A program made the translations under genes and the position numbers. The notes under the pieces were generated by a model. That model had not been told where the DNA came from and made no database searches. It was given only the letters and a program-made list of their open reading frames with translations. This document shows, piece by piece, positions 1 to 5,272 of a stretch of 5,272 nt of DNA. Source of the stretch: an uncultured Ruminococcus sp. (GTDB taxonomy: Bacteria > Bacillota > Clostridia > Oscillospirales > Ruminococcaceae); NCBI GenBank assembly GCA_900556055.1, contig USNJ01000146.1, positions 1 through 5,272 on the forward strand, given 5' to 3'. Numbering within the stretch: position 1 is the stretch's first letter; every line of letters begins with the position of its first letter.

Positions 1-30
1 AAGCGGAAGCCATTTTAAATCGTTCCACGC

Positions 31-64
31 AAAAGGGGCTGCCGCACGTTTGTGCGGCAGCCCC
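31..64 (-). terminator. Rho-independent terminator after the chimeric mcp/glgA frame
   Basis: A perfect 13-bp GC-rich inverted repeat (35-47 with 52-64) closes a 4-base loop. Read leftward it is followed directly by four Ts (31-34), the polarity expected of a terminator on the minus strand; rightward there is no T-tract. It begins 27 bases past the TAA at 92. Because the last codons of that frame look like glycogen synthase, this hairpin probably belonged to a glgA transcript. Confidence 0.88.
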
Positions 65-91
65 GGCGGGTGCTTTGGAATCTAGGGGTGC

Positions 92-157
92 TTACCAGAG
101 GTTTGCGGTCTCGTTGTACAGACCCTCGTAGCTCTTGGCGGAAACGTCCCAGCTGAG
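92..157 (-). pseudogene. glgA: 3' remnant of glycogen synthase gene, in frame with mcp
   Basis: Residues 470-489 of the chimeric frame contain SWDVSAKSYEGLY near the extreme C-terminus. From memory of the family, bacterial GlgA proteins end in a segment such as DFSWxxxAKSYxxLY; E. coli GlgA ends with SWQVAAKSYRELY plus a few residues. GlgA is the GT5 ADP-glucose-dependent glycogen synthase, and this helix packs at its C-terminal end. Only ~20 codons remain, followed by stop and terminator exactly as at the end of a normal glgA. The catalytic part is absent, so the piece has no enzymatic function here. The assignment rests on a short motif and a remembered alignment, so a profile search should confirm it. 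Confidence 0.72.
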
Positions 158-1561
158 CATTTGCGACATATATCCGTTCTGTTCGTCAAGCGTATCCGAT
201 GCGTTTTCCGAAAGCGTCCTTGCGTTGTCGGCATTTCCCGATGTTTCGCCGATCTTGTCGGAGATATCATTGAGCGATGCGGAAAGCTCCTCGATAGCGG
301 CAGCCTGACGTGTTGTGCCTTCTGCGAGCATTTCCGAGCCCTTTGCGGACTGTGCCGAACCGCTTGAGACCTGTTCGGCAGAGGTTTTGATATCGCCCGT
401 GATCTTTCTCAGCTCTGTTGCGATGTGCATAGCCGAGCTTTCGAGAGATGCGAATTCGCCGACATACTCTACCTGCGGCTCTACCGTGAAATCACGGTCA
501 GCCATTGCGCCGAGGACATTTGAAATATCGCTGATATAGCTGTTGATAGCTTCCTTTGTCTCCTCGATATTCTTTGCGAGATCGCCGACCTCATCATTGT
601 AAAGCCTGATCTTGTTTTCATCTGCGGAAAGCTTTCCGTTCTTCATGTCATCGGACAGCTTTTCGATATACACGATAGGAGATGTAATGAATTTCTTTAT
701 AACAAAGAATATAATGGCAAAGCTTACTATGCAGAGAATAACGCCTTCCAGTGCCATGATCGTTATTGCTCTTCCTTCACGCATATCGACCTCTTTGGTA
801 GGAGTTCCGCTGAAAAATGCGCCGATACGGTTGCCCGAACAGTCGGACATAGGCTTATAGCAGACTATGTAATTCTCGCCGTTGATCTTAGCATTGCCGA
901 CATATGTTTCGCCGTTTGCGATCACCTTGTCGGCGATATCGGCAGACATTTCAGTGCCTTCAAACCGTGATCCGTCATCCTGAGTGATAGTTGTTGCGTA
1001 TCTTATGTTATTAAGGAAAAGTGTGAAATGACCGCCTGTTATCTCAGCGGCACTGTCAAGCATGCTATAATCTCTGAGGTCTGTGCCGATCACGCATCTT
1101 CCGACAGCTTCGCCGTTGTCTGTTACTTCGTTTGAGTAAAAGCAGTACATGACAGTTCCGTCGCTTGAGATCCCGTCTGCATTCTGAGATGCATTATCCC
1201 CTATGTTTGCGGGGCAGTTCGCTGAGCTCCAGATAAGAGAACCGTCAGTGGTATAGAAAGCGGCGAAAAGATTGTCATTGCCGGCAGATCCGATCGATCT
1301 TTCGAGCTGTGCGGTGTCCTTTTTGGAAATGCTTTCAGCAAGGGCTGGGTTGAGCGCAAGTTCATCAAAGGTGCTTCTTGTTTTTTCCGTCATTTCATTG
1401 ACATTGTCCTGCAAAATATACATAGCAGTCGAAACTTCTCTTTTCATCAAAGTTGAAACGAGATTGCTTATGGTGATGGCAGACGCTGCGACGAGTGTTA
1501 CGGTAAACAACAGAAACAGCCCGACAATAACTGATAAAATACGAGTTCCAAGACGTGACAT
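92..1561 (-). CDS. Chemoreceptor (MCP) with truncated signalling domain, fused to a GlgA-like tail
   Basis: A 489-residue frame. Residues 8-30 form a first membrane helix. About 45-262 is an extracellular Cache-like sensor region. Residues 267-290 form a second membrane helix. A HAMP domain follows at ~288-345 (P295 and the DEVGDL segment at 323-328), then a HAMP-like segment at ~348-389. From ~390 the first helix of the methyl-accepting coiled coil runs through the Ser/Gln/Glu-rich segment and AAIEELSAS (420-428) to QNGYMSQML (461-469). There it stops. The highly conserved hairpin tip that binds CheA/CheW (the LALNAAIEAARAGE-type segment) and the whole return helix are absent. The last ~20 residues resemble the C-terminus of glycogen synthase. 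As it stands the protein could sit in the membrane and perhaps bind ligand, but it should not control the kinase. The start is supported by GGGAGG at 1573-1578, spaced 11 bases from the ATG. An intact receptor would be longer by well over 100 residues. Confidence 0.9.
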   Translation of the reverse strand: MSRLGTRILSVIVGLFLLFTVTLVAASAITISNLVSTLMKREVSTAMYILQDNVNEMTEKTRSTFDELALNPALAESISKKDTAQLERSIGSAGNDNLFAAFYTTDGSLIWSSANCPANIGDNASQNADGISSDGTVMYCFYSNEVTDNGEAVGRCVIGTDLRDYSMLDSAAEITGGHFTLFLNNIRYATTITQDDGSRFEGTEMSADIADKVIANGETYVGNAKINGENYIVCYKPMSDCSGNRIGAFFSGTPTKEVDMREGRAITIMALEGVILCIVSFAIIFFVIKKFITSPIVYIEKLSDDMKNGKLSADENKIRLYNDEVGDLAKNIEETKEAINSYISDISNVLGAMADRDFTVEPQVEYVGEFASLESSAMHIATELRKITGDIKTSAEQVSSGSAQSAKGSEMLAEGTTRQAAAIEELSASLNDISDKIGETSGNADNARTLSENASDTLDEQNGYMSQMLSWDVSAKSYEGLYNETANLW

Positions 1562-1697
1562 AGTGAATTTTGCCTCCCGATAAATTGAATAGCATTACGA
1601 TTTTTTTGCTAATGCGTTATTACACTGTTGTGAATTGTTTCAAAATGCCCTAAAAGGAGAGCGAAAAGCGTTTGCGTTTTGTGTAAAATGATTAGCA
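1562..1697 (-). ncRNA. Long structured 5' leader of the mcp transcript (candidate regulatory RNA)
   Basis: The predicted start site lies near 1698, giving a ~137-nt untranslated leader. The first bases of the RNA (1697-1691, TGCTAAT) are perfectly complementary to 1613-1607, and 1686-1681 (TTACAC) to 1625-1620. Together they form a two-part closing stem around a 55-nt interior (1626-1680). A competing local hairpin pairs 1615-1610 with 1597-1592 and shares bases with the outer stem, so the two folds exclude each other. Inside the enclosed region, UCUCCU (1660-1655) can pair with the GGGAGG ribosome site (1578-1573) by four Watson-Crick and two GU pairs. I do not recognise a known riboswitch class: the GCAAA and GGG pieces do not fit the cyclic-di-GMP (GEMM) core. 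No T-tract follows the local hairpin, so translational rather than transcriptional control would be the likelier mode. Confidence 0.4.
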
Positions 1698-1704
1698 TAG
1701 GTAC

Positions 1705-1733
1705 ATTTTACCATGTGCAGCATCTGATGTCAA
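1705..1733 (-). promoter_or_regulatory. Sigma-A promoter of mcp
   Basis: On the minus strand a perfect -35 TTGACA (1733-1728) is followed after 17 bases by -10 TAAAAT (1710-1705), with a TGG extended -10 just upstream of it. The start of transcription is predicted around 1698. This is a strong housekeeping promoter, not the sigma-28 type often seen for chemotaxis genes. Confidence 0.8.
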
Positions 1734-1751
1734 GAGTTACAGACAATTTGC

Positions 1752-1780
1752 TTGATTTTTTCATAAAAAATGTTTAAAAT
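1752..1780 (+). promoter_or_regulatory. Probable sigma-A promoter of rnhA
   Basis: TTGATT (1752-1757) and TAAAAT (1775-1780) are separated by 17 bases, within an AT-rich stretch, giving a predicted start near 1787 and a ~59-nt leader. It lies back to back with the mcp promoter, the two -35 boxes being 18 bp apart. Confidence 0.55.
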
Positions 1781-1845
1781 ATATAAATAAGCAAGCTGTA
1801 TTTTTTATATTTTGACAATATGAATTTTTTTGAAAGGATATATCA

Positions 1846-2283
1846 ATGAAAGTAGAAATTTTTACGGACGGCGCATGTTCTGGAAATCCAGGTCCCGGCG
1901 GATACGGAGCTATCCTCCGCTGCGGAAAGGCTGTCAAGGAGATATCGGGCGGCGAGGCTGACACGACCAACAACCGCATGGAGATGACTGCTGTTATCGA
2001 GGCGCTTTCTGCGCTGAAATATCCCTGCGATGTCGTACTGACGACGGACAGCCGCTATGTCTGCGACTCTGTGACAAAGGGCTGGGCGAGGTCATGGAAG
2101 GCCAAGGGCTGGAAGAAATCCGACGGAAAGCCTGCGCTTAATGCCGATCTCTGGGAGAAGCTGCTGGCACTTCTCGATGTGCATAATGTCCGCTTTGTGT
2201 GGGTCAAGGGTCATGCGGGACATCCCGAGAATGAACGCTGCGACGAGCTTGCGGTCATGGAGAGGGATAAGCATTCGATGTAA
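1846..2283 (+). CDS. rnhA: Ribonuclease HI
   Basis: This 145-residue protein is a complete bacterial type RNase HI (E. coli RNase HI is 155). It cleaves the RNA strand of RNA-DNA hybrids in the cytoplasm, removing R-loops and primers. It opens with the family signature [17 protein letters not shown]. The four catalytic carboxylates are visible as D8, E46 (in [13 protein letters not shown]), D68 (TTDSRYV) and D133 (NERCDELA). H123 in [11 protein letters not shown] corresponds to the mobile catalytic histidine. A Trp/Lys-rich stretch at ~80-91 matches the basic substrate-binding handle of the E. coli enzyme. The start is fixed by GAAAGGA at 1832-1838, seven bases before the ATG. The gene stands alone between its own promoter and a terminator that begins at the stop codon. 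Confidence 0.97.
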   Translation: MKVEIFTDGACSGNPGPGGYGAILRCGKAVKEISGGEADTTNNRMEMTAVIEALSALKYPCDVVLTTDSRYVCDSVTKGWARSWKAKGWKKSDGKPALNADLWEKLLALLDVHNVRFVWVKGHAGHPENERCDELAVMERDKHSM

Positions 2284-2326
2284 AAAAGAGCATTTCAGTC
2301 AATATATCGGCTGAAATGCTCTTTTT
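2283..2326. terminator. Bidirectional terminator between rnhA and azlD
   Basis: GAGCATTTCAG (2288-2298) and CTGAAATGCTC (2311-2321) form a perfect 11-bp stem. It is extended to 16 bp by A5 (2283-2287) against T5 (2322-2326), and closes a loop of about 12 bases. The T-run follows the stem rightward (for rnhA), and the A-run gives the T-run leftward (for azlCD). The azlD stop codon (2325-2327) lies inside the rightmost arm. Confidence 0.92.
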
Positions 2327-2663
2327 ATATGAAAACAAACTGCACAAGCAGCATATAGCATATCGTTCCGCCTGCGATGGAGAGCAGCATATTCCGCTTC
2401 CAAAGGTGCAGACCTGCCGTCACTGCGATGGCTGTAAGCTCGGGTATTCCGTGTGAGCCGGAAAGAATGCTGACATTTTTCAGGCAGTAGATTATGAGCA
2501 TTCCGAAAACGGCGGGCGGAAGCACTTTTCCGAGATATTTCACATATTTCGGCGTTTCCTTTCCTGCGGGGAATGCTATGAACGGCAGAAATCTTGTTGT
2601 CATGGTCGCAAGGACTGCCATTGCGATCGTTATTATCTGCTGGGGGACAGTCATTTCGGTCAT
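2325..2663 (-). CDS. azlD: AzlD family branched-chain amino-acid export subunit
   Basis: A 112-residue, very hydrophobic protein of the usual AzlD size, with about four membrane helices (~8-26, 44-62, 72-88, 92-111). Family features are TRFLPF near residue 23 after the first helix, the PP pair at 49-50, and the closing segment [16 protein letters not shown]. AzlD is the small partner of AzlC in a two-component membrane exporter; the characterised relatives move branched-chain amino acids or analogues such as 4-azaleucine, and BrnFE of Corynebacterium is similar. The exact substrate cannot be read from sequence. The start codon overlaps the azlC stop by four bases (2660-2663), implying translational coupling, and GAGGA lies just upstream within azlC. 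Confidence 0.9.
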   Translation of the reverse strand: MTEMTVPQQIITIAMAVLATMTTRFLPFIAFPAGKETPKYVKYLGKVLPPAVFGMLIIYCLKNVSILSGSHGIPELTAIAVTAGLHLWKRNMLLSIAGGTICYMLLVQFVFI

Positions 2664-3370
2664 GCGTCCTCACCGATCCTTTCTTCAATGGGTGTTCTTG
2701 CCGCTGTCAGTATGACGAGCAGACCTGCCATTGACGGGATAATAAATCCGTCCGCACCGAGTGCGACAAGGCAGAGAAGAGATATTCCAAGCCCTAAAAG
2801 CGATGCGGCATGATTTTTTTCCTTGAGCCACTGTTCGATGAATATAACGGTGAAAAGGGCGGTCAGGGCGAAGTCAAGCCCCTTTGTTTCAAATTTTATC
2901 AGCGAGCCTGCAAGTCCGCCGATCGTGGCGCTTGCCGACCAGTAGAACTGATTCAGGAGCGTAACGAAAAACATGAACCAGCCCTTGTCGCAGTTCGGTG
3001 GGACGACTGCCGCATAATTGACGGAGAATGTTTCGTCGCACATTCCGAAGATGAGGTAGAGCTTTTTCAGCCCCGTTCCTTTGAATTTATCGAGCATGGA
3101 GATGCCGTAAAAAAGGTGTCTTGCGTTTATTACAAGTGCCATAACAAAGGTCTGGAGCGGATTAAATGCGCCGATAAGCATATTCGCAACAACGAATTCC
3201 ACCGAACCTGCGTAGATAAGCAAGCTCATAAGCATCGGATAAACGAAGCTGAAGCCCAGCGTGTGCATATAAAGTCCGTATGTAAAGCCCAGGAATGCGA
3301 AGCCTGTGAGGATAGGTATAGTATGCGGAAAAGCCGCTTTGAAGGAATTCTTGATAAGCTCGGAGTTCAT
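2660..3370 (-). CDS. azlC: AzlC family branched-chain amino-acid exporter, large subunit
   Basis: A 236-residue integral membrane protein of typical AzlC length. Family landmarks are [20 protein letters not shown] (14-33), YAGSVEFV (53-60, the GSxxF motif), [13 protein letters not shown] (80-92, the NxRHxxYG motif) and MCDETFSVN (110-118, the DExF motif). Several helices follow, with a charged cytoplasmic C-tail. It forms the pore-bearing part of the AzlCD exporter, which expels surplus branched-chain amino acids or toxic analogues. It is the first gene of the azlCD pair, with its own promoter. The ATG at 3370 has a modest purine-rich site (AAGAGAGA) a few bases upstream. In Bacillus subtilis the corresponding genes are controlled by the Lrp-type regulator AzlB; no regulator gene is seen here. 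Confidence 0.93.
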   Translation of the reverse strand: MNSELIKNSFKAAFPHTIPILTGFAFLGFTYGLYMHTLGFSFVYPMLMSLLIYAGSVEFVVANMLIGAFNPLQTFVMALVINARHLFYGISMLDKFKGTGLKKLYLIFGMCDETFSVNYAAVVPPNCDKGWFMFFVTLLNQFYWSASATIGGLAGSLIKFETKGLDFALTALFTVIFIEQWLKEKNHAASLLGLGISLLCLVALGADGFIIPSMAGLLVILTAARTPIEERIGEDA

Positions 3371-3399
3371 TGTATCTCTCTTTTCATATAAAACATATA

Positions 3400-3437
3400 G
3401 GTATTATAACACCATACATTTTACTTTGCATTGCAAA
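3400..3437 (-). promoter_or_regulatory. azlC promoter with overlapping palindromes
   Basis: A perfect -10 TATAAT lies at 3408-3403 on the minus strand, 32 bases before the azlC ATG. The best-spaced -35 (ATGCAA at 3431-3426, 17-base spacer) is weak, which suggests a regulated or activator-dependent promoter. That -35 lies within a perfect palindrome with 6-base arms (TTTGCA, one centre base, TGCAAA; 3425-3437). A second, imperfect 14-base palindrome (GGTRTTATAAYACC type, 12 of 14 symmetric, 3400-3413) covers the -10. Either could be an operator; no regulator can be named. Confidence 0.55.
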
Positions 3438-3456
3438 TCTTTTAACGGATTGAAAA

Positions 3457-4641
3457 TCAATAGCATATCCTGTCAAAAATGCCGTTCATATATGCAATGG
3501 CAATTCCGAAATTCGTCATGGGAATGCCGAGAGATGCGGCTTTTTCCTGCTTTGCGAGCATTGAACGGCGGTTTATCATACAGCCGCCGCAGTGTATGGC
3601 AAGCGTATATTCCGAGAGATCATCGGGAAGTGTCTGTCCCGATGAAACGGTTATTTCAAGGCTCTTTCCCGTGAATTTTTTCAGCAGGCGGGGGAGTTTT
3701 TCACGGGCGATATCGTCCTTCTGCGCATGGTGCGAGCAGCTTTCGATGATAAGCACCCTGTCGCCGTCGGTGAGCGATGAGATCGTTTTTGCACCGTCTA
3801 TCAGCTTCGGGAGATCGCCCTTTATCTTTGCCATAAGCACCGAAAATGACGTAAGACGGACGCTTTCCGGTATAGCAGCATTCACCTCGGCAAATATCTG
3901 CGAATCCGTCACAACGAGGTCGGGCAGACGGTTCAGCGAATCCAGCGCAGCCGTGATATTTTCGGGAGTCACGGTCATGACCATGCACATATTGTCGAGC
4001 AGGTCACGGATAGTCTGCACCTCGGGCAGAATTAGCCGCCCTTTGGGAGCCTGCTTGTCCTGCGGGGCGCACAGCAGGACGATATCTCCCGCTTTTACGA
4101 GATCGGCAGTCATCGGCGGATCGGGTTTTGTTTTGCTTTTCAGCAATGAGATCAATGCTTCACGGACAGCTTTTCCCGCATTTCCATCGGTCAGGTCTAT
4201 ACATATATAAGGTGTGTTTTTCGGTGCTTCGGGGGCGGTTCGTGTTTTATCCTTTATATTGACAACGAAAAGCAGCGGGATATTTTTCCTTGCGAACATC
4301 TCCGTGATCCTTGCATATTCAGCGGGATCATCATCATCGGAAATGACATACACAGCCATATCACAGCGGTCAAGCTCGGAGAGTGTGCGCTCTGTACGGG
4401 ACGCTCCGAGCAATGTTCTGTCGCCGAAGCCTGCCGTATCAATGAACACTGCGGGACCGATCTCCGCAAGCTCCATTGGCTTGTAAACGGGATCGGTCGT
4501 TGTGCCGGGTTCGGACGATGTTATTGATACATTCTGCCCCGTGACGGCATTCACGAGCGTGGATTTTCCTGCATTCACGCTGCCGAAAATGCCTATGTGG
4601 ATCCTCATTGCTTTCGGTGTTTCATTAAGTCCGGAGATCAT
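3457..4641 (-). CDS. hydF: [FeFe]-hydrogenase H-cluster maturation GTPase HydF
   Basis: This 394-residue protein has the full HydF layout. HydF is the cytoplasmic scaffold on which the 2Fe subcluster made by the radical-SAM enzymes HydE and HydG is assembled and then passed to apo-hydrogenase HydA. The N-terminal GTPase (about 12-172) shows the P-loop GSVNAGKST (20-28), switch threonines in PGTTTDP (45-51) and DTAG (68-71). The fourth motif is NIKD (128-131) rather than canonical NKxD. A dimerisation domain follows at ~175-275. The C-terminal cluster-binding domain has SCSHH (301-305, the CxH element) and, about 45 residues later, HCGGC (350-354), together matching the CxH...HCxxC ligand set for the 4Fe-4S cluster. 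AAAGGA seven or so bases before the ATG at 4641 supports this start over M12, which has no such site. The gene begins 11 bp after the TPR-like gene. No clear terminator follows it, so some readthrough into azlCD is possible. Confidence 0.97.
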   Translation of the reverse strand: MISGLNETPKAMRIHIGIFGSVNAGKSTLVNAVTGQNVSITSSEPGTTTDPVYKPMELAEIGPAVFIDTAGFGDRTLLGASRTERTLSELDRCDMAVYVISDDDDPAEYARITEMFARKNIPLLFVVNIKDKTRTAPEAPKNTPYICIDLTDGNAGKAVREALISLLKSKTKPDPPMTADLVKAGDIVLLCAPQDKQAPKGRLILPEVQTIRDLLDNMCMVMTVTPENITAALDSLNRLPDLVVTDSQIFAEVNAAIPESVRLTSFSVLMAKIKGDLPKLIDGAKTISSLTDGDRVLIIESCSHHAQKDDIAREKLPRLLKKFTGKSLEITVSSGQTLPDDLSEYTLAIHCGGCMINRRSMLAKQEKAASLGIPMTNFGIAIAYMNGIFDRICY

Positions 4642-4652
4642 TTTCTATCCTT

Positions 4653-5272
4653 TCACTGCATTGCGGAAACTGCGGCATTTCTGAGATCCTCAGCACGCTT
4701 CTGCCTTGCCGGAAGTCCCGAAAGAAGGTTTACGGCTGTCGATATGTGCGGCATTGCCTCGGCATATCTGCCCATGAAATACAGACATTCGCCGATATCG
4801 AAATTCACAAGCCCTATCTGCTGATTCATTGACGCATTTACTGCGCCGAAGTCAGAAAAGCAGCGCATAACGGCGTTCAGAAGATCCAGCGATTCGGGGA
4901 AAAATCCCTTTGCCTTCAGATATTTTGCATAGCAGTGCGCACCGCTCAGATACTTATTATAATATGCTTCGTAGGCGGGCAGACAGCCCTGCACATTGTA
5001 TGCGACCTTGTCGGCGCTGTCGAGGTCGCCCGTTTCTGTGTAAAGCTCCAGCAGCTGCATATAGATCCCCGCAGGATCCTTGGAGGACGACGGATCAAGG
5101 CGCATTGCCGTTTCAAATGCCATTTTGTAATCACACATCATTCTGTGGCTGTCGGATATCAGGCTGAGGATATTTTCCTTTTCCGACTGTGACTTTGTTT
5201 CCGATAACAGTGCATAAAGCTCGGAGATCAGCTTTTCCGAGCAGCCGCTGCTTGACAGTATCTCACAGCATT
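4653..5272 (-). CDS. TPR-like helical repeat protein, N-terminus beyond window
   Basis: The frame is open to the right edge, so the gene is partial; about 205 C-terminal residues are visible. The first Met codons seen (5141 and 5138) are internal, because the frame continues upstream without a stop or a convincing ribosome site. The visible part is soluble and alpha-helical, with repeat-like pairs such as YMQLLELYTETGDLDSADKV, the A..LKAKGFFPESLDLLNAVM segment and FDIGECLYFMGRYAEAMPHI. Each has the small and aromatic residue spacing of tetratricopeptide repeats (Gly/Ala at position 8, Tyr/Phe at 11, Ala at 20). Such proteins usually serve as protein-interaction scaffolds. There is no signal or membrane segment in the visible part. 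The stop lies 11 bp before hydF, which indicates co-transcription. A link to hydrogenase maturation is suggested only by this position. I do not recognise a named family. Confidence 0.8.
   Translation of the reverse strand, partial: CCEILSSSGCSEKLISELYALLSETKSQSEKENILSLISDSHRMMCDYKMAFETAMRLDPSSSKDPAGIYMQLLELYTETGDLDSADKVAYNVQGCLPAYEAYYNKYLSGAHCYAKYLKAKGFFPESLDLLNAVMRCFSDFGAVNASMNQQIGLVNFDIGECLYFMGRYAEAMPHISTAVNLLSGLPARQKRAEDLRNAAVSAMQ

Noticed and set aside
92..115. C-terminal aromatic tail of the MCP as a CheR-tethering pentapeptide (NWETF type)
   Set aside because: The ending NETANLW lacks the NWxxF pattern and the preceding residues match the GlgA C-terminus far better.
65..160. Divergent MCP tail as a variable region of a diversity-generating retroelement
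   Set aside because: No template repeat or reverse transcriptase is visible and the tail matches a conserved enzyme end.
1626..1697. Cyclic-di-GMP (GEMM) riboswitch in the mcp leader
   Set aside because: The conserved core and its tetraloop/receptor elements are not present; only isolated GCAAA- and GGG-like pieces occur.
1688..1777. Small rightward frame in the mcp-rnhA intergenic region beginning at ATG 1688
   Set aside because: The nearest AAGGAG-like site is about 27 bases upstream, too far, and the frame runs antisense across the mcp promoter with an unremarkable composition.
1812..1841. A perfect TTGACA at 1812-1817 upstream of rnhA as its -35 box
   Set aside because: The only -10-like sequence at proper spacing (GGATAT, about 1836) overlaps the ribosome site and would start the RNA at or inside the start codon; the 1752-1780 pair fits better.
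2810..3391. Rightward open frame of 193 codons opposite azlC
   Set aside because: It is the antisense shadow of a clear AzlC gene; its product has no recognisable domain and no ribosome site.
3479..4210. Rightward open frame of 243 codons opposite hydF
   Set aside because: It is an antisense shadow of hydF, Ser/Arg-rich and without family features; the HydF motifs on the other strand are unambiguous.

Overview
The window reads as chromosomal DNA of an anaerobic, hydrogen-metabolising Firmicute. Low-GC Gram-positive style ribosome sites (AAAGGA, GGGAGG), sigma-A type promoters, an HydF [FeFe]-hydrogenase maturase and a Cache/HAMP chemoreceptor of clostridial style all point to the Clostridia. 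A Ruminococcus-like (Oscillospiraceae) genome is my best guess, from protein flavour only; there is no rRNA or other marker to prove it.

Layout. At the left edge a strong rho-independent terminator (31-64) ends a leftward gene (92-1561). That gene encodes the membrane part and N-terminal cytoplasmic part of a methyl-accepting chemotaxis protein, but its last ~20 codons are not chemoreceptor sequence: they look like the C-terminus of bacterial glycogen synthase (GlgA). The frame therefore appears to be an mcp-glgA chimera that lacks the kinase-control tip. A 284-bp divergent intergenic region (1562-1845) carries back-to-back promoters. The mcp promoter starts a ~137-nt leader that can fold into a long closed stem, and the other promoter drives rnhA (RNase HI, 1846-2283, rightward). 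A bidirectional terminator (2283-2326) separates rnhA from the convergent azlCD pair (2325-3370, leftward), a two-component amino-acid exporter with a 4-base start/stop overlap. azlC has its own promoter with two palindromes over the -35 and -10. Further right, leftward hydF (3457-4641) follows a TPR-like gene (4653 to beyond the right edge) by 11 bp, so these two are probably one operon.

Functionally these are mostly unrelated housekeeping or accessory units: chemotaxis, RNA-DNA hybrid removal, branched-chain amino-acid export, and hydrogenase maturation. HydF normally works with HydE and HydG, which are not in this window. The observation most worth checking is the mcp-glgA junction near 150-166: it is either a real deletion/fusion or an assembly artefact. 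The second is the structured mcp leader. I found no mobile element, CRISPR array, tRNA or rRNA.
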